Counted from the stretch's first letter, positions 7,787-17,458 are shown. The stretch is DNA of 64,000 nt from CALXVA01 sp944393025 (GCA_963931445.1 OZ007016.1:124001-188000); one strand, 5' to 3'. Program-made: numbers and translations. The notes: generated by a model not told the origin, from the sequence alone.

Positions 7787-8029
7787 ATGAAATCAACTGG
7801 GATTGTTAGAAGAGTAGATGAATTAGGAAGAGTAGTTATTCCTATAGAAATAAGAAATAAGTTTGGAATAGCTGAAAAAGATCCTATTGAAATATATGTA
7901 GATGGTTCAAATATTGTACTAAAAAAATATGAGCAGAATTGTATATTCTGTGGCAATACAAAAAATCTTGTAGAACATAATGGAAAATTAATATGTAGCA
8001 AATGTATATCTCAATTATCTGAAAAATAA
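7787..8029 (+). CDS. abrB: Transition-state regulator AbrB with C-terminal zinc-ribbon-like tail
   Basis: An 80-residue DNA-binding regulator. Residues 1-50 (MKSTGIVRRVDELGRVVIPI...) are nearly identical to the swapped-hairpin AbrB DNA-binding domain of Bacillus, which represses stationary-phase genes during growth. The tail (about 52-76) holds two CxxC pairs (CIFC and CSKC), a probable small zinc ribbon that replaces the Bacillus oligomerisation region and is common in clostridial AbrB proteins. AGAGGAGG precedes the ATG. The promoter has two Spo0A boxes, so expression is likely shut off at sporulation onset. Confidence 0.9.
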   Translation: MKSTGIVRRVDELGRVVIPIEIRNKFGIAEKDPIEIYVDGSNIVLKKYEQNCIFCGNTKNLVEHNGKLICSKCISQLSEK

Positions 8030-8062
8030 TATCTTTCTTTAGTAACTAGTCTTTTTTTATTA

Positions 8063-8199
8063 TTGTATAGGAAAAATCGACTTTTTACTTGATATTTCAG
8101 TATCTTTAACGATTTTTTCTATACAACAAGGTTAAGTTTCCTTGGGCTGTGCATATTTGCGAAGCAAAATGCTACAAAAGGCAAAGCCACTTTTCTTAT
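8063..8199 (-). repeat. Dispersed hairpin repeat, copy A
   Basis: Read on the minus strand this copy contains AAGAAAAGTGGC..., a hairpin GCATTTTGC-TTC-GCAAATATGC, the constant block CCAAGGAAACTTAACCTTG, and an outer inverted pair TTGTATAG...CTATACAA that encloses about 45 bases. It lies between the convergent ends of abrB and rsmI. It aligns closely with copies at 16331-16410 and 45974-46110. Confidence 0.7.
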
Positions 8200-8217
8200 T
8201 CAATAATTTAATTCTTC

Positions 8218-9048
8218 TTATACAAATAATTTATAAATTTCATTTTTGGGTACATTTTTATTTTTAGCTATTTGTTTTATTATATCTTTTTTTTCCATCC
8301 CTTGAGATTTATAAAATTCATATTGTTCTTTTATAGATTTATTTAATATTTCTTCTTTCTCTTCTCTTTGATTAAAATTCATATCTAATAAAATAATATA
8401 TTCACCTTTTATTTTTTCTTCTTTGTTTAATTTTTCAATTAAATTATAAATATTATTTCTTTCGAATTTTTCATGAATTTTTGTAAGTTCTTTTGCTATT
8501 ACACAATTCACATTACCTACGCTTTCTAGGATATCTTCTAATGTTTTAATAAGCTTATGTGGTGCTTCATATAATATAATAGTTTTATCTTCATTTTTTA
8601 TTCTTTCTAATATATTTTTTCTATTTTTTTTGTTTAGTGGTAAAAAACCATAAAACGCAAATTCTTTAGTGTTTAAACCAGATGAAATTAAAGCATTTAT
8701 CAATGCACATGCACCTGGTATTGGAATAATTTCTATGTTTTGTTTAATTGCTTGTTTTACAACTTCTTCTCCTGGATCAGATATTCCTGGAGTTCCAGCA
8801 TCTGTAACAATAGCAATATCTTGCCCTTCTAATAATTTATTAATTAAAATATTTACTTTTACTTCTTCATTATGCCTGTGATAACTTATTAATGGCTTAC
8901 TTATTTCATAATAATTTAATAATTTTAATGTATGTCTTGTATCTTCTGCTGCAATTAAATCTACTTGTTTTAATATATTAATTGCTCTAAAAGTAATATC
9001 TTCTAAATTTCCTATTGGTGTTGCTACTAAGTATAATTTACCTAACAT
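8218..9048 (-). CDS. rsmI: 16S rRNA (cytidine-1402-2'-O)-methyltransferase
   Basis: A tetrapyrrole-methylase-fold enzyme that methylates the ribose of C1402 in 16S rRNA using S-adenosylmethionine. It has 276 residues, normal length, starting with KLYLVATPIGNLEDIT, the RsmI hallmark. LIAAEDTRHTLKLLNYY (about 31-47), the SAM site VTDAGTPGISDPG (about 82-94) and PIPGACALINALISSGL (about 108-124) are all present. AGGAG precedes the ATG. It lies 11 bases downstream of the trmN6-like gene, forming a two-gene operon that is also seen in other Firmicutes. Confidence 0.95.
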   Translation of the reverse strand: MLGKLYLVATPIGNLEDITFRAINILKQVDLIAAEDTRHTLKLLNYYEISKPLISYHRHNEEVKVNILINKLLEGQDIAIVTDAGTPGISDPGEEVVKQAIKQNIEIIPIPGACALINALISSGLNTKEFAFYGFLPLNKKNRKNILERIKNEDKTIILYEAPHKLIKTLEDILESVGNVNCVIAKELTKIHEKFERNNIYNLIEKLNKEEKIKGEYIILLDMNFNQREEKEEILNKSIKEQYEFYKSQGMEKKDIIKQIAKNKNVPKNEIYKLFV

Positions 9049-9059
9049 TTATTTTCTCC

Positions 9060-9812
9060 TTATTTTTTTCCATAAATTTTATAAATTTCTTCACTATATT
9101 TTCCATCTTTTTCATATATAAATAAAGGCTTTTCTACTTTTAAAAATGGATTTGCATTTTTTATTCCTTTTATTAAAACTAATGTAGGTTCTTTATTTAT
9201 ATTTGAATAAACAAACCTTATTTTTTTTGGTTCTATTTTATATTTTCTCATACTACTTAATATATCTACTAATCTATCTGGTCTATGTACCATATAGAAT
9301 TCACCTTTATCTTTTAGCAAATATTTTGATACTTCTAAAAAGTCATCTAAATTTGCTGTTATCTCATGCCTCGAAATATATTTATATTCATTTTCATTTA
9401 TTTTACCTGTTTCAATTTTTTTATATGGAGGATTTGTTACAATAAAGTCAAAACTTTCTTTTTTTACTATTTCTAAGTTTTTATTTTCTAATATTTCTTT
9501 AATATTAATATTTAAAATATCAATTTTTTCTTGTAATCCATTAAGCTCAACACTTCTTTTTGCCATATCGGCTACATCTTTTTGAATTTCTATTCCTATA
9601 ATTTTTAATAAATTAGTTTTACTTGAAAGTAATATACTAATTATGCCAGTTCCTGTTCCTAAATCTATACCAATTGAATTATTTTTTATCTCTTTCGCAA
9701 AATCAGATATTAAAACACTATCTATTCCAAAACAAAAACCTTCTTTATTTTGTATTATTTTTAAATTTTTATATTCTAAATCATCTATTCTTTCATTTTC
9801 TTTTAATTCCAT
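9060..9812 (-). CDS. tRNA1(Val) (adenine-37-N6)-methyltransferase family protein
   Basis: A class I SAM-dependent methyltransferase of the TrmN6/YabB group. Motif I is IGIDLGTGTGIISILLS (about 47-63) and the catalytic adenine-N6 motif is TNPPYKK (about 128-134), followed by a region binding the target base. I place the start at the ATG at 9810-9812 (MELKENE, 250 residues); a GTG three codons upstream is in frame but no better supported. Substrate is inferred from family membership: A37 of tRNA-Val in enterobacteria, less certain in clostridia. It forms an operon with rsmI. Confidence 0.85.
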   Translation of the reverse strand: MELKENERIDDLEYKNLKIIQNKEGFCFGIDSVLISDFAKEIKNNSIGIDLGTGTGIISILLSSKTNLLKIIGIEIQKDVADMAKRSVELNGLQEKIDILNINIKEILENKNLEIVKKESFDFIVTNPPYKKIETGKINENEYKYISRHEITANLDDFLEVSKYLLKDKGEFYMVHRPDRLVDILSSMRKYKIEPKKIRFVYSNINKEPTLVLIKGIKNANPFLKVEKPLFIYEKDGKYSEEIYKIYGKK

Positions 9813-9907
9813 AAAATGCACCCATTACATAAATTTTTAAATATTATATAATAATTCTTGTTTGTTTTCAAGATTAACATAATGATAATTTAAAATTTAC
9901 AAATTAG

Positions 9908-9936
9908 TTGACATTTACAAACAAAAGTTCTATAAT
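9908..9936 (+). promoter_or_regulatory. Consensus sigma-A promoter of the KilA-N gene
   Basis: Perfect TTGACA and TATAAT with the optimal 17-base spacer, the strongest promoter in this part of the window. ATTTACAAA occurs twice (about 9895 and 9914), once overlapping the spacer, and may be an operator for the encoded DNA-binding protein. Confidence 0.75.
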
Positions 9937-9966
9937 ATTATTACACCAAAAAAGGATGTGATAATT

Positions 9967-10845
9967 TTGAAAAAGGAAACTATAAAAACAGAAATAAAAG
10001 TTAAAAATAACTTAGTTAGGATTATTAGAATTGATAATGTTGACTACATATCTTTGACAGATTTAGCTAAATATCAAAATGCAGATGACCCATCAGGTGT
10101 TATAAGAAATTGGATGTCAAACAAAAATTCTTTTGAATTCTATAACCTTTGGGAGGAACTGCACAATGAAAATTTTAATTCCGTGGAATCTCACAGAATT
10201 AAAATTAATGAAGTTGGTTATAATCGTTTTACAATGACACCAAATCGATGGAAAAAGGACTTTAATGCTATAGGAATAATTCCAAGTAGTGGAAAATATA
10301 GTGCTGGAACATTTGCTCATCCAGATATTGCTTTTGAATTTGCTAGTTGGCTTAATACAGAATTTAAACTTTATTTAATTACGGAATTTGAAAGATTAAA
10401 ACAAAATGAAGGCTATCAAAATAAAGTAGAATGGTCTGTAAGAAGAGAATTAGCAAAAACTAATTATAAAATACATACTAATAGTATAAAAGAAAATTTA
10501 GTTCCAACTTTAACTGAAAAACAAAAACAATATATCTATGCAAATGAAGCTGATTTATTAAATGTTGCACTATTTGGCAAAACAGCTAAAGAATGGAAAG
10601 ATGAAAACTCCAATTTAGATGGAAATATGAGAGATTATGCTAATATACTTCAATTAGTAATTTTAACTAATCTAGAAAATTTGAATGCAGAAATGATAAA
10701 TCAGGGAATCTGTCAAAGTAAAAGATTAGAGAGATTAAATAAAATAGCAAAAAAACAATATGAAATTTTACAAAATAGTAAAGGTATAAAAGAATTTGCA
10801 AATTTAGATAAGAAAGGTATTTCGCCAAGTATGCCTCCAAAGTAA
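9967..10845 (+). CDS. KilA-N domain protein (TTG start)
   Basis: A 292-residue protein with a KilA-N DNA-binding domain in its first half: DYISLTDLAKYQN...GVIRNWMSNKNSFEFYNLWEE followed by the region with GTFAHPDIAFEFASWL (about 118-133), typical of KilA-N proteins of phages and large DNA viruses. The second half (NYKIHTNSIKENLVP, KTAKEWKDENSNLDGNMRDYANILQL, ANLDK) is the C-terminal module common to bacterial KilA-N orphans. A GTG at 9958 is in frame, but AGGATGTGAT pairs with the 16S rRNA tail and sits five bases before the TTG at 9967, so TTG is chosen. It is a single gene with a consensus promoter and looks like acquired, phage-derived cargo. Its role is unknown. Confidence 0.8.
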   Translation: MKKETIKTEIKVKNNLVRIIRIDNVDYISLTDLAKYQNADDPSGVIRNWMSNKNSFEFYNLWEELHNENFNSVESHRIKINEVGYNRFTMTPNRWKKDFNAIGIIPSSGKYSAGTFAHPDIAFEFASWLNTEFKLYLITEFERLKQNEGYQNKVEWSVRRELAKTNYKIHTNSIKENLVPTLTEKQKQYIYANEADLLNVALFGKTAKEWKDENSNLDGNMRDYANILQLVILTNLENLNAEMINQGICQSKRLERLNKIAKKQYEILQNSKGIKEFANLDKKGISPSMPPK

Positions 10846-10925
10846 ATGCGAATTTTAAAATTTATAAATATTTTCCTTTAACTATTTTTCTTATTATGAC
10901 ATACTATATTATAAAGGTGATTGTA

Positions 10926-11078
10926 ATGAATAATAATAGACAAAATTGTGAAAAAAATAGACTTAATTTTAAATGCAAAAAAGAAAATGCTATAAACTCT
11001 TTATTTGAGGTTGAGCATTTTCTTTGTAATTTGAAAAAAATCTGTAATACAATTAATTTATATAAAATATTAAAATAA
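10926..11078 (+). CDS. Small Cys-containing protein (hypothetical)
   Basis: A 50-residue reading frame beginning MNNNRQNCEKNRLNFKCKKE. AAAGGTGATT, an extended Shine-Dalgarno, lies four bases before the ATG at 10926. It has four Cys (CEK, CKK, LCN, ICN) and no membrane helix. It follows the KilA-N gene by 80 bases in the same direction and may be co-transcribed. Family unknown; it could be a small regulator or a remnant. Confidence 0.45.
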   Translation: MNNNRQNCEKNRLNFKCKKENAINSLFEVEHFLCNLKKICNTINLYKILK

Positions 11079-11099
11079 TTATTTTTCTGTAATATTATT

Positions 11100-11660
11100 T
11101 TAGTTATTTTCTTCTTTTATTACTACAAATGGATCATCAAATCTTATTTTATTATCTTTAAATGCTTTATTTTCTTCGCCATCTATTAATATTTTAACTG
11201 AATTTACTTCTGTTAAATTAGTCATTGTATTAACAATTGAATATATTGTAATGCTTTCTTTTTCTTCTCCTCCTTCATGATTTTCCACAAATTCTTTTGA
11301 TAAATCTAAATATAATATATCTCCTTTTAATTCTATTTTATTTATTTTTGTTCCTTCTGGTATTGTTTTTGATAAGGTTTGATTATTTGGTCCTTGAATT
11401 AACATTTCCATTAACTTATTATATGGCTCTTTTACTAATTCTTTTGCATCAATTAATCTTCCTTCTGAAACTAAACTTTTTGTATTACTATTATAAAAGT
11501 ATAATGATACTATTGTTTGTCTCATTTGTTCTTCTGATATTTCTTCTTCTGGAATTATTTCATTTGTTTCATTATTTCTATTTTTTGTAAAAAAATAAAA
11601 AGCTCCTATTCCAATTAATATCAAGACAATAATTATTAATATAATTAATTTTTTATTCAT
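11100..11660 (-). CDS. GerMN-domain lipoprotein-like protein (GerM/YlaJ-type)
   Basis: A 186-residue protein with a single N-terminal membrane anchor (about residues 5-26) and an extracellular GerMN domain (about 48-178): VSLYFYNSNTKSLVSEGR, then IPEGTKINKIELKGDILYLDLSKEF and SIVNTMTNLTEVNSVKILIDGE are typical. GerMN domains occur in the GerM sporulation protein and in envelope proteins linked to spore cortex or peptidoglycan. There is no lipobox Cys at the anchor, so it is a membrane-tethered protein here. Monocistronic, GGGAGGAATG before the ATG. Confidence 0.85.
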   Translation of the reverse strand: MNKKLIILIIIVLILIGIGAFYFFTKNRNNETNEIIPEEEISEEQMRQTIVSLYFYNSNTKSLVSEGRLIDAKELVKEPYNKLMEMLIQGPNNQTLSKTIPEGTKINKIELKGDILYLDLSKEFVENHEGGEEKESITIYSIVNTMTNLTEVNSVKILIDGEENKAFKDNKIRFDDPFVVIKEENN

Positions 11661-11838
11661 AACATTCCTCCCATTCTTTTTTATTAATTCATAATTATTA
11701 TAGACAAGTACTTTTTAGAACTATTTTTTTAATTTAATAAAATAAATGAATTTATGGTCACTTTATTCTTATCTATTTTTAATACTATTTTTCTTTTGTA
11801 TTTTCTGCTGGAAAGCTCATTTTACCTATATTTTCCAT

Positions 11839-11867
11839 TTGACAAATTACTATTTTCCGTATACAAT
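11839..11867 (+). promoter_or_regulatory. Sigma-A promoter for the dehydratase activase gene
   Basis: TTGACA and TACAAT, 17 bases apart, 72 bases upstream of the start codon. The rest of the 11661-11938 spacer shows nothing else. Confidence 0.6.
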
Positions 11868-11938
11868 TAAGAATGTATTATTAGATTTAAACATATTATT
11901 TTTATAATATGTTCTTAAATTTGAAAGGAAGAAATATA

Positions 11939-14900
11939 ATGAGCAATTTATTACATATTGGATTAGATGTTGGTTCTACTACCGTAAAAATAGTTGTTAT
12001 GGATAGTGAACTAAATACTATATATAGAAATTATCAAAGACATTTTTCAGATACTAAGAATACAGTTTGTAATGTATTAGAAGATTTGGCAGAAAAATAC
12101 CCAAATTTTGAATTTACAATAGCTCTTACTGGTTCTGGTGCTATGTCTGCTGCAAAATTTTTGGATTTACCTTTTATTCAAGAAGTAGTTTCTTGCAAAA
12201 GAGCAGTAGAAAAATATATTCCTAAAACAGATGTAGTTATTGAACTAGGTGGTGAAGATGCAAAAATAATTTATTTTGATAAATCTATTGAACAAAGAAT
12301 GAATGGAACTTGTGCTGGCGGTACAGGTGCATTTATAGACCAAATGGCTTCACTTTTAAATACAGATCCTACTGGTTTAAATGAGCTTGCTAAAAACTAT
12401 AAAATGATATACCCTATAGCTTCTCGTTGTGGTGTATTTGCTAAAACTGATATACAACCACTTTTAAATGAAGGAGCAGCTAAAGAAGATATTGCTGTAT
12501 CTATTTTTCAAGCTGTTGTAAATCAAACTATTAGTGGACTTGCTTGTGGAAGACCAATTAGAGGAAATGTTGCATTTTTGGGTGGACCCCTTAATTATTT
12601 ATCAGAATTAAGAAATAGATTTATAGAAACTCTAAAATTAAAAGATGATCAGATAATTCTTCCAGAAGAAGCTCACCTTTTAGTTGCTAAGGGAGCTGCA
12701 TTAGATTCTATAGATTCACATTCTATAACAGTAGAAAAATTAAAAAGTAAAATTGAAGTTTTAAAAGTCTCTCATGATGATACTTCAAATCCTTTAAGTC
12801 CATTATTTTCAATAGATGCAGATTATGAAGAATTTAAAAACAGACATAATAAAGATACTGTTGAAAAAAGAGATTTGTCTACTTTTGAAGGAGATTGCTA
12901 TGTAGGAATAGATGCTGGTTCTACAACTACAAAATTAACTTTAATTGATAGTGATGGAAAACTTTTATATTCACTTTATGGAAGTAATGAAGGAAATCCT
13001 CTTCAAAGTGTTATAAAAGCTCTTAAAAAATTATATTCTGTACTTCCAGAAAAAGCAGCAATTAGATATAGTGGTGTTACTGGTTATGGTGAAAAACTAA
13101 TACAAACTGCTTTAAATGTAGATTTAAACGAAATTGAGACTATTGCACATTATACAGCTGCTAAAAAATTTATGCCAAATGTTACTAGTATTGTAGATAT
13201 TGGTGGTCAAGATATGAAATACATAAAAATGAAAAATGGAGCAATAGATAATATAATGCTTAATGAAGCTTGTTCATCAGGTTGTGGATCTTTTATTGAA
13301 ACTTTTGCTAAAAGCTTAAATCTCTCAATAGAAGAGTTTGTAAAATCTGCAATAGAAGCAAGAAGACCCGTAGATTTGGGTTCAAGATGTACAGTATTTA
13401 TGAATTCTAAAATTAAACAAGCTCAAAAAGAAGGATATTCTGTAGGAGATATATCAGCAGGACTTTCTTATTCTGTAATTAAAAATGCAATTCAAAAAGT
13501 TATGAAAGTGAGAGATGTAAAAAAATTAGGTGCACATATAGTTGTACAAGGTGGTACTTTCTATAATGATGCTGTACTTCGTGCATTTGAATTAATTGTT
13601 GGAAGAAATGTTGTAAGACCAGATATTGCAGGCCTTATGGGTGCTTATGGTGTTGCACTTTTAGCTAAAGAACAATATGAAGCAAATTTAGATATGGAGT
13701 ATAAATCAACTATTACTAAACTCGAGGATTTAGATAACTTAAAAATAGATATTTCTCATATTCGTTGTAATGGTTGTGAAAATCATTGCTTGCTTACTAT
13801 TAATAAATTCAGTAATGGCACAAAATATATTTCTGGAAATCGTTGTGAAAAAGGTGCTGGAATTGTAGGTGGTGTAAACGAGCTCCCAAATTTAATAAAA
13901 TATAAATATGAAAGAATTTTTGGTTATACTCCATTAGAAGAAAAAGATGCTCCAAGAGGTACTATTGGAATTCCTAGAGTCTTAAATATGTATGAAGATT
14001 ATCCTTTTTGGTTTACATTTTTAACTAATCTAGGTTTTAGGGTAATTCTCTCTGAAAAAAGTAATAGAAAAACTTATGAAAAAGGTATGGAATCTATGCC
14101 TTCTGAATCAGTTTGTTTTCCTGCTAAATTATCACATGGTCATATAATTGGATTAATTAATAAAGGAATTAAAACTATATTCTACCCTTGTATGCCTTAT
14201 TCTAGGAAGGAGTATAAAAAAGCTGATAATCACTATAATTGTCCTATAGTTATATCTTATTCAGAAGTTTTAAAAAATAATGTAGAAGAAATAAAAGAAA
14301 AAAATATAAAATTTTTAAATCCTTTTTTACCTTTTGATGCTAAAAATCTAGCAAAAACTATATTAGAGTTGCCAGAATTTAAGGAATACAATTTCACAAA
14401 GAAAGAATTAATGGATGCTGCAAAAAAAGCTGAGGAAGAATATCAAAACTGCAAAAATGATATTCATAAAAAAGGTCAAGAAACTCTTGAATATATAGAA
14501 AAAAACAATTTAAAAGGAATAGTCTTAGCAGGTCGTCCATACCATGTGGATCCAGAAGTAAATCATGGAATAGATACTTTAATTACAAGTTTGGGCTTAT
14601 GTGTTCTTACTGAAGATAGTATTTCTAATCAAACAGAAGTTAAACGCCCAATAAGAGTTGTTGACCAGTGGGTTTTTCATGCAAGGCTTTATGCTGCTGC
14701 AGACTTTGTAGGAAAACATGATAATTTAGAATTAGTTCAATTAAATTCTTTTGGTTGTGGTGTAGATGCAGTTACAACTGATCAGGTAGAAGAAATTTTA
14801 TCAAGTTTTGGAAAAATGTACACATTAATAAAAATAGATGAAATAAATAATTTAGGCGCAGTAAGAATAAGAATTAGATCTCTTTTGGCAAGTATGAATA

Positions 14901-16261
14901 AGCGTCTTGCTAATAAAGAAAATCTAAAGGGCGATGGAAATTACGAAGTAACTAAAAAAATATTTACAAAAGATATGAAAAATGATTACACTATACTTAT
15001 ACCTCAAATGGCACCAATACATTTTGAATTATTAGAAGCAGCTGTTCGTTCTTCTGGATATAAAGTTGAATTATTAAGAGAATGCACAGAACATACAGTA
15101 GAAACTGGATTAAAATATGTAAATAATGATGCATGTTATCCATCAATATTAGTAACTGGACAAATGATTGAAGCATTACAATCTGGAAAATATGATTTAA
15201 ATAAAACAGCTTTAATAATGTCTCAAACAGGTGGAGGATGTAGAGCTACAAATTATATAGGATTTATTCGTAAAGCATTAAAAGATGCTGGATTTGAAAA
15301 TATTCCTGTAATATCTTTTAATGTAGTTGGAATGGAAAAAATGCCTGGATTTAAAATAACTCTTCCTTTAATTGAAAGGTTATTAAAAATGGTAGTATAT
15401 GCAGATTTATTGCAAAAAATGCTTACTAAAAACAGAGCTTATGAAGTTAATAAAGGAGAAACTCAAGCATTATTTGATTCATGGATGGAAAGATGCAAAA
15501 AATTATTAGAAAAATCAACAATGCAACAATTTAAACAAAGTATTTATGACATAGTTAATGATTTTGAAAAAATAGAATTAGATACATCTATAGAAAAGCC
15601 TAAAGTTGGTATTGTTGGTGAAGTATTAATAAAATACCATCCTTTTGGAAATAATTTTATTGCAAATAAATTAGAAGAAGAAGGTGCAGAAGTTATTCTT
15701 CCTGATTTTATGGGATTTGTAAAATTTATAGCCACACATAAAATAACCTTTAATCAGTTGATAAAGGTAGATAAATTTAAAGCTAAATTATTTAAAACTG
15801 CAATTAAATTAATAGATATATTAGAAAAAGATGCCAAAATAGCCTTATCGAATTCTAAAAAAGGTTATTTACCAACATGTGATATATGGGAATTAGAAAA
15901 TAAAGTAAAAAATATACTTTCTATAGGAAATCAAACTGGAGAAGGATGGTTTTTAACTGCAGAAATGATAGAATATATAGAGCATGGTATACCAAACATA
16001 GCTTGTGTACAACCTTTTGCTTGTCTTCCAAACCATGTTGTTGGAAAAGGCGTAATTAAAACAATTAGAGATTTATATCCTGAAGCTAATATATCACCTA
16101 TAGATTATGATCCCGGTGCAAGTGAAGCAAATCAAACTAATAGAATAAAATTGCTTATGACAGTAGCTAAGGATAATTTAAAGAAAAAAGAATTAGAAAA
16201 AACTGCTATAAATAACGAAAATATCAAAGGAAAAAATAAAACAAAAATAAAACAAAAATAA
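11939..16261 (+). CDS. Double-length 2-hydroxyacyl-CoA dehydratase activase-related protein
   Basis: A 1440-residue cytosolic protein of the large acyl-CoA dehydratase activase group. Order: a first ASKHA ATPase (about 4-265, HIGLDVGSTTVKIVVMDS), a second one (about 320-575, CYVGIDAGSTTTKLTLIDS), then the DUF2229 segment (about 650-900, with GIPRVLNMYEDYPFW) and a C-terminal HgdB-like region. Each ATPase keeps the two Cys that ligate a [4Fe-4S] cluster in HgdC: NGTCAGGTGAF and SRCGVFAKTD in the first, EACSSGCGSF and SRCTVFMNSK in the second. HgdC uses ATP to inject an electron into a dehydratase. The substrate of these fused versions is unknown. The start follows AAGGAAG (M11 of the open frame). 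A strong terminator follows. Confidence 0.88.
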   Translation: MSNLLHIGLDVGSTTVKIVVMDSELNTIYRNYQRHFSDTKNTVCNVLEDLAEKYPNFEFTIALTGSGAMSAAKFLDLPFIQEVVSCKRAVEKYIPKTDVVIELGGEDAKIIYFDKSIEQRMNGTCAGGTGAFIDQMASLLNTDPTGLNELAKNYKMIYPIASRCGVFAKTDIQPLLNEGAAKEDIAVSIFQAVVNQTISGLACGRPIRGNVAFLGGPLNYLSELRNRFIETLKLKDDQIILPEEAHLLVAKGAALDSIDSHSITVEKLKSKIEVLKVSHDDTSNPLSPLFSIDADYEEFKNRHNKDTVEKRDLSTFEGDCYVGIDAGSTTTKLTLIDSDGKLLYSLYGSNEGNPLQSVIKALKKLYSVLPEKAAIRYSGVTGYGEKLIQTALNVDLNEIETIAHYTAAKKFMPNVTSIVDIGGQDMKYIKMKNGAIDNIMLNEACSSGCGSFIETFAKSLNLSIEEFVKSAIEARRPVDLGSRCTVFMNSKIKQAQKEGYSVGDISAGLSYSVIKNAIQKVMKVRDVKKLGAHIVVQGGTFYNDAVLRAFELIVGRNVVRPDIAGLMGAYGVALLAKEQYEANLDMEYKSTITKLEDLDNLKIDISHIRCNGCENHCLLTINKFSNGTKYISGNRCEKGAGIVGGVNELPNLIKYKYERIFGYTPLEEKDAPRGTIGIPRVLNMYEDYPFWFTFLTNLGFRVILSEKSNRKTYEKGMESMPSESVCFPAKLSHGHIIGLINKGIKTIFYPCMPYSRKEYKKADNHYNCPIVISYSEVLKNNVEEIKEKNIKFLNPFLPFDAKNLAKTILELPEFKEYNFTKKELMDAAKKAEEEYQNCKNDIHKKGQETLEYIEKNNLKGIVLAGRPYHVDPEVNHGIDTLITSLGLCVLTEDSISNQTEVKRPIRVVDQWVFHARLYAAADFVGKHDNLELVQLNSFGCGVDAVTTDQVEEILSSFGKMYTLIKIDEINNLGAVRIRIRSLLASMNKRLANKENLKGDGNYEVTKKIFTKDMKNDYTILIPQMAPIHFELLEAAVRSSGYKVELLRECTEHTVETGLKYVNNDACYPSILVTGQMIEALQSGKYDLNKTALIMSQTGGGCRATNYIGFIRKALKDAGFENIPVISFNVVGMEKMPGFKITLPLIERLLKMVVYADLLQKMLTKNRAYEVNKGETQALFDSWMERCKKLLEKSTMQQFKQSIYDIVNDFEKIELDTSIEKPKVGIVGEVLIKYHPFGNNFIANKLEEEGAEVILPDFMGFVKFIATHKITFNQLIKVDKFKAKLFKTAIKLIDILEKDAKIALSNSKKGYLPTCDIWELENKVKNILSIGNQTGEGWFLTAEMIEYIEHGIPNIACVQPFACLPNHVVGKGVIKTIRDLYPEANISPIDYDPGASEANQTNRIKLLMTVAKDNLKKKELEKTAINNENIKGKNKTKIKQK

Positions 16262-16285
16262 ATATGAATACCAAATGTAGATAGT

Positions 16286-16325
16286 AAGGTAGAAAAATTT
16301 AACAGTTTTCTACCTTATTTTTTTA
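16286..16325 (+). terminator. Strong intrinsic terminator after the activase gene
   Basis: A perfect 11-bp stem AAGGTAGAAAA / TTTTCTACCTT with a nine-base loop, followed by seven T residues. Confidence 0.85.
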
Positions 16326-16330
16326 GTCAT

Positions 16331-16410
16331 AGAAGAAAAGTGTCTTCTCCAAATGAGCGTTTTGCTTTGCAAATACGCTCGTCCCAAGGAAACTTAACCT
16401 TGTTGTATAG
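16331..16410 (+). repeat. Dispersed hairpin repeat, copy B (3' truncated)
   Basis: Contains the hairpin GAGCGTTTTGC-TTT-GCAAATACGCTC and the block CCAAGGAAACTTAACCTTG followed by TTGTATAG, after which similarity to the other copies stops and the AT-rich array begins. It lies just downstream of the activase terminator. Confidence 0.65.
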
Positions 16411-16477
16411 AAAAAATAAATACAAAATTAATTTTAAAAATAAAAAATTTAAAACTTCCTATTTTTTTATAAATTTT

Positions 16478-17366
16478 TATAAATATTTTTTAATTTATTT
16501 TTTAATTTTTTTTTAATTTTTTATTATATTCATTTTTACATTTATTTTTTATTATTATTAATATAATTTAAAATTAATTATTTTTTATTATTTATTTTTT
16601 TATAAATATTTTTTAATTTTTTTATTCTATTTAATTAATTATATGTTTTTGTTTTAACAATTTTTCTTATTAATTTTTTTAACAGTTTTAAAACTATAAC
16701 TTTCTTTATTTTAGCCTTAGGTTTGTCATTTAGGTAATTGTGTTATTCTTTATATAAATATTTGCCATTTTAATTTTCAGTTGCTTTTCATAAACTTTAT
16801 TAAAGTTATTTGGGTATTATCTTTATGTTTACTATGCTTCTTTTCAAAAATATTTTTGTTTATTTTTTTATTTATCAGTAATCCGTTATATTATTTTTAA
16901 TAATATTTACTTTTTTTATTTATTTTATAAACAAAAGTATTCACATTTTTGTTTACTTTTAATTATTTTTTTATTTATTTTTCTTAACTATTTTTCTTCT
17001 GTATATTAAATTTTAAGATTTTTATGCCTTTTTGACAATTTCTTATTATTTTTTCTATTAGTTTTTTAAGATTTTAATATTTTATTTTTTACTATTTTTT
17101 ATGGAACATATTTTTTATTTTTTAATTTTTTATTTATTAATTTATTTATTTTTATTATTAATAATATATTTTAAATTAATTATTTATTTTATAATATTTT
17201 TTTAATAATTATTTTTATAAATATTTTTTAATTTATTTTTTAATTTTTTTTTAATTTTTTATTATATTTATTTTTACATTTATTTTTTATTATTATTAAT
17301 ATAATTTAAAATTAATTATTTTTTATTATTTATTTTTTTATAAATATTTTTTAATTTTTTTATTTT
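16478..17366. repeat. AT-rich tandem repeat array A (about 1.2 units of 738 bp)
   Basis: The block starting AAATATTTTTTAATTTATTT at 16481 recurs at 17219, a period of 738 bases; the second unit breaks off near 17366. The unit is extremely T-rich on this strand and has no ORF. It contains a few G/C-bearing islands, such as TTAGCCTTAGGTTTGTCATT at 16711 and TACTATGCTTCTTTTC near 16830, which are conserved in array B. Function is unknown: candidates are a protein-binding locus, a non-coding RNA gene, or selfish repeat DNA. The gene-free stretch 16262-17458 consists of the terminator, repeat copy B and this array. Confidence 0.8.
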
Positions 17367-17458
17367 AATAAGTTTATATAATTATATAAATTATTATTTT
17401 TTACTTGTTTTTTTTTATTATTCACGATATAATGTTATTTACTAATAGGAGGTATAAC

